From contig NC_051849.1 in assembly GCF_905115235.1 (NCBI RefSeq), positions 42,149,017 to 42,213,016 on the forward strand: a stretch of DNA of 64,000 nt. Direction: 5' to 3'. Position numbers and translations under genes: made by a program. Below are positions 20,815 to 30,884 of the stretch, piece by piece; the first letter of the stretch is position 1; each line of letters opens with the position of its first letter. Under the pieces are notes generated by a model. The model was not told the DNA's origin. It did not search any database and was given only the letters and a program-made list of their open reading frames with translations. The stretch comes from Hermetia illucens. Lineage: Eukaryota > Arthropoda > Insecta > Diptera > Stratiomyidae.

Positions 20815-21680
20815 TATACGGCCGGCTTTTTGGTTGCTTACCATTGACTTCGACGTCAACCAAAAAGCCGGCCAAAACAATGGTCGCATGATACTCTGGA
20901 TGGGGATTTGAAGGTCTCGCGATTACATCCTGATCAGGCATTTGATAAAATAAAATGACGAAACCGATCACGACAAGCCGACCCCGCTTGTGAACTGAAG
21001 GCTGAAGAAAAAGAAGAAGATGTGAGGAGTGATGAACCTGACAGTTCCGTGACACATAGTTAAAAATTCTATTGGCATCTATTTTTTAGAAAGTAATTTA
21101 AATAAATCATTTGATGGAAAGCCCTGACTTCGATGTTCTCACCAATACTGGTTGTTGAATTCTCGTTAGCGTGAATTACGTGACCACACCATCGAAAACG
21201 CCTCTCTTGCAGTTTTTCCACGATCGGTGCAAACCCATATCGATCGCGGATATTCTCATTTCAGACGTGATCAAAACGTGTCACGCCACCAGTGCAATGC
21301 AACATCTTCGTCCCCATTACCGCAAGACGCCGTTCATTGTCCTTTATAGTCAACACTCAAACTATAGAGAGCGACAGACGGACGACATTGCAGTAAATTT
21401 TAGATTTGGGACGTGCGCTGATACGTCGATCACAAAGAACACCAGTTGCGGAATGTCACTTCATCCAGGTGGCGTTAATGCCTGAAACATTTCATTACGC
21501 AGTTCTCCATTGGCTGGTAGCATTGACTCGAGATATTTAAATCGCTCAGTTCTTTCAATGGCAGTAATCTGCCTCCAGATATTTAAATCGCTGAGTTCTG
21601 GCAATGGTGGTAACCTGCCCAGAACTGAGCGATTTAAATATCTCGGGTCAATGCTATAAGCCAATGGAGAACTACGTTAT
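20815..21680. mobile_element. LINE-E (RTE-like) copy with inverted segments
   Basis: Plus-strand sequence at 20857-21025 is the LINE-E 3' end (AAAGCCGGCC to GGCTGAAGAAAAAGAAGAAG). Sequence at 20815-20850 and 21125-21480 is the same element in reverse. At 21525-21660 the RT segment encoding ERFKYLES occurs three times, twice reversed and once forward. This gives a perfect 17-bp inverted repeat at 20820-20836/20857-20873 and a 25-bp one (one mismatch) at 21577-21601/21619-21643. Confidence 0.8.
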
Positions 21681-21689
21681 GCTCCTCAC

Positions 21690-21758
21690 ATAGGGAAACA
21701 CAAAACCTTTTATACCTGAAGCGTCAAGCTTCCGGTTTCTTGACTTGTTTTTATTTTA
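21690..21758 (+). repeat. H-rep 3' end, solitary
   Basis: ACACAAAACCTTTTATACCT followed by GAAGCGTCAAGCTTC and CGGTTTCTTGACTTGTT matches the 3' end of the long copy at 35743-35797, including the small GAAGC/GCTTC stem-loop. The rest of the element is absent. Confidence 0.75.
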
Positions 21759-21999
21759 AGACACTTCTTTGTTTTAGAACCCAGCAAGTTATTCGTTTTT
21801 GCAGTTAGAAATTCAATGTTCTACTGCCTATTATTCTTTGGAGTTTGAAGTAAGCACATCCGTTTGATGGTGCTCAGAGACAGTCACCATATGGCGCTCC
21901 ACTTTTTCCTGGTAGGATTGAAATTCAACCATATCAGGAAACTGTAAAGCCACCTTTTTATCTGAACTTTGACTCATGCAAAAAAGAGCAAATTCTAGC

Positions 22000-23880
22000 T
22001 TTTCAGTGCGCTTTTCTACAACGGATCAGCGCGCGAAGGATAATGCATATAGTGGCAGAATCCCCGTATGGGGACTTCTATTGGTGACCACACCCACTAT
22101 AGGTCAAATCGGAGTTGATCATGAAGGGGTCAAACCTTTGTCCGTAGGGTGTGAGGGAAACCTGGTTATACACCGACAGTGGCATACGCTTCTCACTAAA
22201 GAGGCATGCCAAAATACCTTTCTTTCTGCTGGCAGCGAGATTGAGAAAGCTACAGAACTGCTCTTATATCTTTCTGGTGCAAGAGCCATGGGTTCGATTT
22301 AACGTAATATACGGTATTGGATCAATTAGGATCAGTAGCTAGGGTCTTTTACGATAAAGGATCCATAAAATAGAGGGCCTGCGTCCTGATATCAAAATTG
22401 TTAGAGAAAACCATGTTGAGATAATTCTGTTCCAAGAGCTTAGTTACAGTTATCTTACAATACCAGATTAAGTGGCAAGAGGAAAAACATCATAGCTGCT
22501 TCTGCTTATCCTATAATAGTTTATGTCCTTCACCGAAGGAAGACTTGTCTTCTATAGGCTATAGGTTGAATGGAACCAAAGTTATGGTATTGGATCAGTA
22601 AACGGGACTAGGATCTTTTGCGATGAAAGATCCTCAAGATCGAGAGAGCCTCTCCTGGCATCAAATTTGCATTGAGAGGTATCTGAATCAAATGGTCTTA
22701 AATTGTTAATAATGCGCATATTAAACATATTTATTGGGGGAGTAGCAATGCAATGCTAGAGGAGTGAAGCTATTTGATTTCATCACTTCAGCGGGTCTCA
22801 TGACTGTGAACGTAGAGTGCTCGAATAACCAAGAAGAAGTGAAGTTATTGATCGAACAATTTGAACTTCAAAGATGCTGCAGTTGATTAGAAACGGGATG
22901 CGTCGGCCAACTTGGACTCTTAGAAAACCGGGTGGAATTTCACGAACTCCAGAATTAAGCCAGAGTTTCTTGGAAAAACACTATTCGGGGAGAACAGGTA
23001 ACAGGAGTGGCCGAGGAGGAATTGGCACTTTCCAGAAATTTTCTAAAATTCTAACATTGCGAGAGCAGTGGTTGCCAATGAAAAGCTGCTCTACTGTCCT
23101 TTGGGCATCTCAAAGCACCTAACATGGATGGCATTTATCCAGCGACGCTAACAGAGGGTAAGGAATATATTTCTAGTATATCTTGTTCTGGGTTCATTCT
23201 TCATATCGAAGTCCGGGAAAAATGACTATTCAAAGAAAAAATTTCAGACAGATCAGTCTAGTATCATTCTCGCTTAAATGCTTGACGAAACTGGTTGAGC
23301 GTGACATTTGCGAGATAACGCCTGGGTTGCATCTATGTAGTATATGGATGGAGGTGCTCGTGAAAATCCTGTAATGAGAGCAGCTCATAGACTTATTCGA
23401 TTAGATCTATAGGAAAAAAGCGGATGTGAGGGACACCGAGCAGTAAACTGAACTAAATTCAGTTTTCACAATGCCTTCTGATGTTCGGATCGCCATACAT
23501 CTGTTTTATTAGAAGATATGGAATTATCCTCAAAGGTTGAGAAGACTAGGACGAACCAGAGAAATGTATAACGGGGTTTTCCGGACCGAGGCGGTTGCTG
23601 ACTGGAAACAAATTACAAAAATTTGGATTTTTCATCACGACAATGGGGTGTATCACGTCTCACTCCTCAAAGCACCCTGTAGGCGATAATAAAGGTTTCG
23701 ACGATCTGCCTTGAAGTTCCGGCTGACCCGCTTCTGTCCTTTTGGCATAAGACTTAATTATTATATTTACTAATCTTGAATACCGAAATATTGAAGGTAG
23801 ATTTGATTGGTGCAATTGGAACTTGCTTTGCTGTAGTCAATAAAGCCAAGAAAGATAGTGATTATAGACAGCCGGCCCTG
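22000..23880 (+). mobile_element. LINE-C fragments (endonuclease, RT start, pre-RNase H)
   Basis: Plus-strand peptide traces run in LINE order: FLVQEPWVRFN (endonuclease start, about 22280), NMDGIYPATL (about 23125), SGKND and FRQISLVSFSLKCLTKLVER (RT, 23210-23310). DNA at about 23480-23590 (CCATACATCTGTTT onwards) then aligns with the LINE-C copy at 28760-28850, just before its RNase H domain. Many stops and deletions are present. Confidence 0.7.
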
Positions 23881-24139
23881 TGTGCAATAGAAAGCGGAAA
23901 ATGGGGTTGATAGAATGGACTGCCTGTCGTAGTGACCACACAATAAAAATAGTTGGGAAACCTAAGCAAGTCGGAATACTGGAAGCTGGCGCTTCGAGTA
24001 TAAAGGTTTTGTGTTCATCTTATGTGAGAAATTTCTACGCACGTTTTTCCATCTATTTATAGCTACAACTCCAACATATTCCTTCATATTTTTCCAAACT
24101 GCAAGATATACGTCCATATTACATAGGTTATGAGAACCA

Positions 24140-24315
24140 GACCTGCTTCACTTTTTGGGGTACACATTTGCAGCCCTCACTCTTCTATGTTTTACTCAAT
24201 ATCAGAAACGTGATCATTTTCTAAAAGTACTTATCGAGTCCGTCCATTTGATACTCCACATGGCCATATTCGGTACAAAAAAATTTACACCCCCTTTCAC
24301 GTGTAGCTTAAGTAC
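24140..24315 (-). repeat. H-rep internal fragment
   Basis: The reverse complement matches the middle of H-rep, with CATGTGGAGTATCAAATG and ACTTTTAGAAAATGATCACG blocks corresponding to CATGTGGGGTGTCAAATT and ACTTTTCAAAGCCGATC at 35249-35300. No ends are visible. It lies 120 bp upstream of the zinc-finger gene start. Confidence 0.6.
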
Positions 24316-24434
24316 TGATAGAACAGAGCAAGTAGCTATCGAAATACGTATATATATTGTAGTAGGAGAAGCTACCTAGCTTTATTGTTAATTCTACAAA
24401 ACTTTTACTTTTAGGTTTGACTTGAATTGCAATA

Positions 24435-25390
24435 ATGGCGTCTCCGGCCGAAACTGGCGAGTTTAAACCGAGTTACAACTGTAGAAAATGCAAAATAGTA
24501 AGTTTTACCATTATTTCGTTTCTCTATTCTAACTTTTTGCCAAATATCTCATCTGCAAGCTCAACCTCGCTATTTTTGTCCTTCCAGTCATTCTCTACAA
24601 AGCGCGAATCACTCCTTCACAAAAAGACCGTTCACGATGCTGAACCAGAGCAGGGAAAATTTCTCTGTAAAATATGTAATAAAGCGTTTGCAAATCACGG
24701 TAACATGTACCGTCATATGAAAGGACACGGTGATATACGGCCACATTCGTGTCGTATATGCGGAAAAGCATTCGCGCAAGCAGCAAACTTGAATCGACAT
24801 TATTCCGTTCATAATGGAGAGCGACCGTTCTCTTGCACAGTTTGCAACAAATCCTTTACCCAACAAGGCAATCTACGGCGACATGAACTCGTTCATACAG
24901 GCGAGAAACCATTCCGGTGTAAGCGTTGCGGCCGAATGTTCTCACAGCGCATAAATCTTAAGAAACACGTTATGCTACATCAAGGCTACAGACCCTTCAC
25001 ATGTGAGATATGCAACAAGTCATTCCTACAGCTCCAGAACTATAAGAAGCACTTACAACGCCACGAAGAGAAAGGGATCAAAACTGAAGAAAACGATGTG
25101 TAAGTATCGAAGTCAGCATTTTATTCAGGCTTTAGTTTACATTTGCTTATCGACGAAACTGATTACTTTAATATCCTCTTCCTTTCAGACTCTATGAATG
25201 TGCAATGTGTGGTGTTGTTTTTAACAACTTTGCAGATTTTCAAGGGCACGAGATATTTTGCGAAGTTGCTGGCGAGGAGCAAGTGGAAACAACAACATTC
25301 GATTTAGATGAACAGCAACAAGATGAACTGGAAATTGATCAGAAACCGATTATTTTACAACAAACAGTTACTCATATTGTCAACTCATAA
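24435..25390 (+). CDS. C2H2 zinc-finger protein with seven fingers
   Basis: Three exons, 24435-24497, 24588-25099 and 25189-25390, with GT-AG introns of 90 and 89 bp, encode 258 residues. Finger 1 (YNCRKCK...HKKTVH) is completed only by the first splice. Five regular fingers follow in exon 2 (LCKICNKAF, HSCRICGKAF, FSCTVCNKSF, FRCKRCGRMF, FTCEICNKSF), mostly with HTGEKP-like linkers. A last degenerate finger in exon 3 (YECAMCGVVF...HEIFC) ends in Cys in place of the final His. The C-terminal tail is acidic and glutamine-rich (DLDEQQQDELEID). The architecture points to a sequence-specific DNA-binding nuclear factor, probably a transcription regulator. Target and orthology are not recognised. 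Both introns lack repeats, and the gene sits alone between LINE-rich blocks. Confidence 0.92.
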
Positions 25391-25435
25391 TAGATTTTTG
25401 AATTACTTGTATTGTATAGAATGTTTGTTGAACTA

Positions 25436-25441
25436 AATAAA
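25436..25441 (+). promoter_or_regulatory. Poly(A) signal of the zinc-finger gene
   Basis: AATAAA lies 46 bases after the stop codon on the coding strand. Confidence 0.7.
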
Positions 25442-25955
25442 GCACAGTCACTCAAAACCAATTTTTTTGTTTGAAACGATACAAAGTACATTTCCAAGCC
25501 ATGATTTTTCTTAGGGAATGCGAAGCTTCAACTTGAATGACTGAGGGTAGCACAAAATTTCAGGAGGGCCAATCACTATATAATATTTAGGCTCCTTGTT
25601 TTAGTTGTTTGTGCGCTTTGTAGCACTTTCAACTGTGACCGGCGTGATTCACTTTAGAAAATTCGTTTGAAATATCAGCGCGATTCATTGAGAAAAAACA
25701 TTGCTGTCAGAACAGCGTTGGCAATGCAAGCAGACGAATAATATGCAGAGATTTTACCAAGCCTAGGTAATCCCCAATGATATATTTTGGTTGAAATTCT
25801 GGTGAAGCAATGTATTGCCAAGTGAAAAACTGAAGTTAATTGCTCAGGCTTGACCGCCGAAGGCCTCCATCGATAGGGCTAAGCTGTTCAATGTCCGTGG
25901 TTCCACAACTCAGCAACCCTATCAGAAGACTGTTTGGTGCTGAAGGAAGAAGAAC
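25442..25955. other. Unassigned intergenic sequence
   Basis: No coding homology and no shared repeat recognised. Confidence 0.35.
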
Positions 25956-25959
25956 ATCA

Positions 25960-27500
25960 AAAGGAACAGTCTGTGGTTAAAATCTTACACTCTTCGAAAC
26001 CGGATGGTGACACAGATTCAGTTGACCCCTCTTGGATCTACTCTTCCGCTGCATGGCGTAACCCGCAATGCAATTGTCGCTCCTCCTTAAAGTGTGAGCT
26101 ATCAACAGCGACTTCCGTCTTCCGACCATAGTGCTTATGAGTGGCAGCCCTGTGCGTCGACCAAGTTCTTCGTTTAGGATAGTGTCCGATGACACGACGC
26201 ATACAGATATTGACGAAAGTCCTCCGGACAAGGCAACATGTAGAACGTCACCAATAACAAGAAAAAATGATATTGGTGACAGAATGCAACCCTGGCGGAC
26301 CCCGCTTTGGATTTTACCTCGGTGTAGCACGTGACATTTTACGCAAATCATATGTCGCCCTGATAATAGCTATTAGTTTTTTTTTCTGGAAGGTCAATCC
26401 TGCATAGAACACTCCAGATACACTTCCTGTTCACACTATCCAAAGGTTTTTCGAAATCGATGAAGAACAGGTGCAGCGAAGGTCTAAACCCCGTGCACTG
26501 TTCCAAAATCATCCATAAGGTGTTGATGTGATCAATGCAGGAGGATCCGGAGCGGAAACCAGCCTGCTCTCTGTCGATCAAACCTTCGGAATATTCTTTG
26601 AGGCGTTGCAGAATTATTTTAGCTATTATCTTTGCAACAGCAGGTAGTACGCAGATACCCTTCTAATTGTCACACTCAAAGCGGGTTCCCTTCTTTGGAA
26701 TCTTGACGATCATCTCTTTCTTCCACCTTCTAGAATCGAAGTGGCAGATCAGCAGTAACTGCAGGTGCAGCGATGAATAACTCTCCTGGAAAACTGTCAA
26801 GCCTAGCGGCTTTACTCCGTTTGAGTGCATTGATGTCGGAAATGATTTATCTTCTGCGTGGAGGAACAGTCTGTATTCGCATATTACGGTGACTAGCTAT
26901 TTCATCCACAAAAGGAGAAACTTCACCAAATGTTATACGGTTAAGAACCGTGGTACGGTGTTCTGTCCACCTATTCAATTGTTCATCATCATGGATGAAG
27001 AGTCGACCACTGACATCTTTCACCGGACCACCGAAAGATTTCCGACTGCACGCTTTCGTGATATGCAATACAGTTCTGAAATTATTGCGAACTGCCGCAG
27101 GCATCTTCCCTGACCAGCGCAATAGCAAATTCTCTTTTGTCGCGGCAAACACTACGCTGAACTTCTCGGTATTTCGCTCGGTAACCATCACTCGCAGCGG
27201 TCATCAAAGCCGCAGTCAGCCTCCCTGGGACGTGGCCAAAAATCTGTGCAGCAGCCGAGAAAAGAGCACCTTTAATGGCGGCCCAAGGTTCATCGATATT
27301 CTCAGGCGGGTCACTGAGTATATATGCCGTTCGATCAGCAAGAGAGCTCTCCCACTGTCGAGGGGCGGCTGTGTCATACATTCCGTCGTTGTTGAATTTA
27401 GGGGGTCGCAGCTCTCCAGCCATGCGGGAAGTGGTTCTCCTTAAGGAGGAAGCCATTGACGTTAGAGGTTCGATTATAACAGGACTCCAGGACATTCAGT
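25960..27500 (-). mobile_element. LINE-B, linker through reverse transcriptase
   Basis: Minus-strand pieces in order are PPKFNNDGMYDTAA and DEPWAAIKGALFSAAAQIFG (27430-27240), FGGPVKDVSGRLFIHDDE (about 27035-26980), DREQAGFRSGSSCIDHINT (26580-26525), LFFIDFEKPLDSVNRKCIWS (RT motif A) and IQSGVRQGCILSP (motif B). Next comes an internal deletion that removes the YADD box, then the C-terminal block. Frames are broken several times. The wording DFEK...SVNR and SGVRQGC is typical of one common arthropod APE-type LINE group. The clade is not settled. Confidence 0.88.
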
Positions 27501-27670
27501 ACAATTTACTTCTCAGAAAACATCGATATGGGTAACTCAAAGGCATCTTGCCAAGAAAAATATATACGTTTTTCTGTGTCCTGACTTAGTTTCCAGTGAT
27601 TAAACTGGAGTCGGCAGGACCAAAAGAATTGCATATCTCCTCGGCATTCATGGTTCATCCAGATCGGGCA

Positions 27671-28110
27671 GGCGGCACGAGATTTTGGGTTGCACATCAA
27701 TGAAGGCAAGACGAAATATATGGTGGCAACGTCAGTACCAAAAAACAGCAGATCGCACTGGTCAAACGAGAATGATAAAAATAGGAGACTACAACTTTAA
27801 GACCGTTGATAACTTCTCCTATCTAGGGTCGAAAAACACAACAGTTACAATGATGAAATACAAGACAATGATCTTGCCAGTCCCCATGTATTCTTTGGAG
27901 ATTTGAGTTCGTAGCAAGAAAAATTGCGGACACTTGGCCGCATACGAGGGAAGAATTCTCCGAAGAATTTTTGGTCTCCTACATGAGAATGGACGGTTCC
28001 GTAGCCTATATAACTACGAAATCTATGAGCAATACCATGACCGTATGGTGATAGTAAAGTCACTTAATTCGTATGAGTGGTAGGATGGTCCAGCCCGGAA
28101 AGTCTTTAAG
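27671..28110 (+). mobile_element. LINE-A fragment (RT thumb and C-terminus)
   Basis: The plus-strand peptide GCTSMKARRNIWWQRQYQK and FKTVDNFSYLGSKNT, then TMILPVPMYS and ILRRIFG-like DNA, match LINE-A at 13650-13990 and 48060-48440. There is an internal deletion of about 100 bases near 27850. Both ends are truncated. Confidence 0.82.
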
Positions 28111-28469
28111 GGAAGTTCAAAAATTAAAAGAGGGACGACGACGGCTACGATTTCGTACCAGGGAAGAGGCAACTCATCAGACGCTGCCTCACCTCTGCCT
28201 TGGGAACAGCGTGACCATAGCCGTCTTCTCCCTTCAAAATATACTATTATGGAGCATGATATCCCCCAGTTTGATCGAAATTAAATCTACTTTTACTTTT
28301 ACTGCAACCCAAAATACTAAATATCAACATCACACTAAAGTGAGTAGTTTGCCATACTAAATATACATTATGTACAAATGGGATAGTTCTGCACTCAAAT
28401 ATGCTTAAAGAAGCTTCCGATTTGTTTTATAAAAGATATCCTGGGCTTCTGGGTTTCTGGGCTAAATCA

Positions 28470-30290
28470 CCCTTACCTATACGGATTAGGTGACCCGCTC
28501 ACTGCGACCTGTTGAGCTGGATTTTAGCTACGTTGTCACCACGTATTTCATTTTGCTTTGATTAATGTGCAGCTCATTTCATGCCATAAGCTCCATCTGA
28601 ATGAAGACAGTTTGTACATCGTGGGTTGTTCCTTCTATTATGCCAATATCATCGGCATAGGCAGGATGCCTCTTACATTTAGATCAACATCACGGATCAA
28701 TTTTTTCCAAAGGCATGTGAATAAGGATGCATGGTAGGGCATCCCTTTTCTCGTGTCCCCATACATCTGTTTGGTAGAAGATATGTAGTTACCCTGAAGC
28801 GTAGAGAAGACTGGGAAGACCCAGAGGAATGCGTGGCGGGATATACGGAAGTCTTCTACACCGATGGCTCAAAAACAGAGGAGGGTTCTGGAGCCGGAGT
28901 CTACCTCTCGAATAAAAACGAGAAGTGGGCTTTTCCTTTGGGACAATATGCAACGGTTTTTCAAGCCGAAGTTTATGCGATCCTAAGGGTGGCAAACTGG
29001 GTGATTGACGAGCGGTTGAAGGGCAGGCGCATCGCAATCTGCAGTGACAGTCAAGCTGCACTGAAGGCATTGAGCAGTCCTTTGATCACCTCGAAAATTG
29101 TTCAGGAATGCAGAAACCGTTTGAGCTCTATGTCTAGATTCAATACGGTGGAACTACTCTGGGTACCTGGTCACTGTGGCATAGAGGGAAATGAAATCTC
29201 GGACGCTTTAGCGAAAGAGGGGTCAATCTCCCCTATGCCGGGGCCGGAGCCAGCAATTGGGGTATCAGTAGCATTGGCTAAATCTGTTTTCAAAAACTGG
29301 GAACAAGTTTCCCATAATGACAGGTGGCAGAGCCTAAATGCTGCTCGATACACCAAACTTTTCCTGCCAGAACCCAACATACGTACCGCAAAGTTTATCC
29401 TGTCGAAAAGCAGGAGGACCTGCAGGTGTATTGTGGGCATTCTGACAGGCCATAACTCACTAGCTGGACATATGTTCAGAATAAAAATTACCGAAGATGA
29501 TACGCGTCCCTCCTGTAATGAGGAAGCGGAATCCACGGAGCATTTCCTATGTGAATGCGCCGCCTATGGACGCATCAGGCATCAGATCTTTGGTGCCGAT
29601 GTTCTCCAATTGCGACGGGTAGCATCACATCCACTAACGGAAATCCTGCGATACGTTAACGAATCCGGAATATTCCGTTAGACGGGGGTGGCGAGTACAA
29701 TGGGCCAACATGGCCTGAGTGCTCAGAAGCTGTAGCTTCTCCCTCACCATACACACACACACACACACAGGGCATCCCTTCTTTTAGACCGTTGTAAATG
29801 GTGAAAGATTTCAAGACAGATCCTGCCGCTCTTATCTGCCCTCCCCTAGAGTCTAGCCTAGTCAGTCTTATTAGTTTTGTCGGGATACCTAATTTTCCCA
29901 TGACCGTATAGAGTTTTACCTGGGCTTTGTTATCATAGGCCACCTTTAACTCGATGAAAAGATGGTCTAACTGGTGCCCATATTCCAACAGTTTTTTTAT
30001 TGCAGGGTGAAATCTGATTGGTTGCTGTTTGGCTGGATTTAGTTGGTATGGATCGATTTCTGGGCGCATGGGACTATCCGATCTAGTAAAGTAGCGAAGA
30101 ATATCTAATCGATGGTAGTCAACGTGACACTTTTAGATTTGCTGCACTGAGTTAAATCTCCTTTTATGTATGCGACAGATAATGCCTCATTGCCAGCCAT
30201 CACGCTGCCCCTAACCTTGAGCATAAGTTGATGAACCACATGGTGTAGTTGATCTCCTCCGTATTGAACCAGTTCTCTCTGTGAAGAAGC
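28470..30290 (-). mobile_element. LINE-A copy split by a LINE-C insertion
   Basis: Minus-strand LINE-A sequence runs at 28470-28747 (C-terminal and YADD-region DNA with an internal deletion) and resumes at 29770-30290 (LFIELKVAYDNKAQVKLYTV, the RT motif A region). The break falls exactly at a LINE-C insertion whose flanks duplicate GGGCATCCCTT, so the two parts were one copy. Confidence 0.88.
28748..29769 (+). mobile_element. LINE-C insertion with intact RNase H domain, (CA)n tail
   Basis: This 5'-truncated LINE is nested in LINE-A, with an 11-base target duplication GGGCATCCCTT at 28737-28747 and 29770-29780. It is open to a stop at 29679-29681. The frame extends back to 28731, but the first residues come from the host LINE-A. 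Numbered from 28731, RNase H residues are D45 in YTDGSKTEEGSG, E80 in FQAEVYAIL, D106 in CSDSQAAL, and H148 and D158 in VPGHCGIEGNEISDALAKEG. A cysteine/histidine block follows (CNEEAESTEHFLCECAAYG, about residues 262-281). The 3' UTR is short and ends in an (AC)n tract at 29752-29769. RNase H of this kind occurs in I, LOA and related LINE clades. Confidence 0.93.
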
Positions 30291-30683
30291 TACTGCCCTC
30301 GACGAGTTCGTGCTCGTAATTTTATATCAAATTGAATGGGATGGATAAATGTGTTCCTTTTCTACTTTGTTTAGATCCGATTTATGTCACCTGGAAATGA
30401 TAACTGAAGAAAAAAAACTCCTCGGCTATTTTTTATGATGGGAATTTAATTTTTGAGGGCAATCCTTCTTTTGTTTTATACAAATATAACTTATCCGATG
30501 AAATTACATGTTCTCAATATATTAGCGTACGCCATATAGCTACTGCTGTTGACGAGCGAAAACGGAAAAAATAACTGAGAAATATATGCATGTCACGTAA
30601 AACTCAGTTGAAGAAAAAACAAATGAAATAAATAAAGTCGATAAAAGTAGGGCAACGCTATCTTTTAAATTCGATTTTTTTGA

Positions 30684-30689
30684 TTTATT
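30684..30689 (-). promoter_or_regulatory. Possible poly(A) signal of ariadne-2
   Basis: AATAAA on the minus strand about 200 bases beyond the ariadne-2 stop. The 30300-30884 stretch holds no other recognised feature. Confidence 0.4.
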
Positions 30690-30884
30690 GCAATATCTAT
30701 AAGATCATGTCATTTCCTACTTTCTAAAAGCAAAGAATTGTGAATATTACTCAAATACTACTAACTGATTCTGCTTAGGATCCTATCTTTTTTGTTTGTC
30801 TATCAAGTTATAATATTGTGGTCTTATCTGTAAATCGTTTATAAATCTTCTGTTCTCGGAATTTTATCACTTCTAAGTCAAACA

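Noticed and set aside
28789-29070. 93-residue minus-strand frame
   Set aside because: Antisense to the RNase H domain of LINE-C, with no homology of its own.
29752-29769. (CA)n microsatellite as a separate locus
   Set aside because: It is the 3' tail of LINE-C, ended by the target duplication, and the other LINE-C copy at 6507 has a degenerate version.
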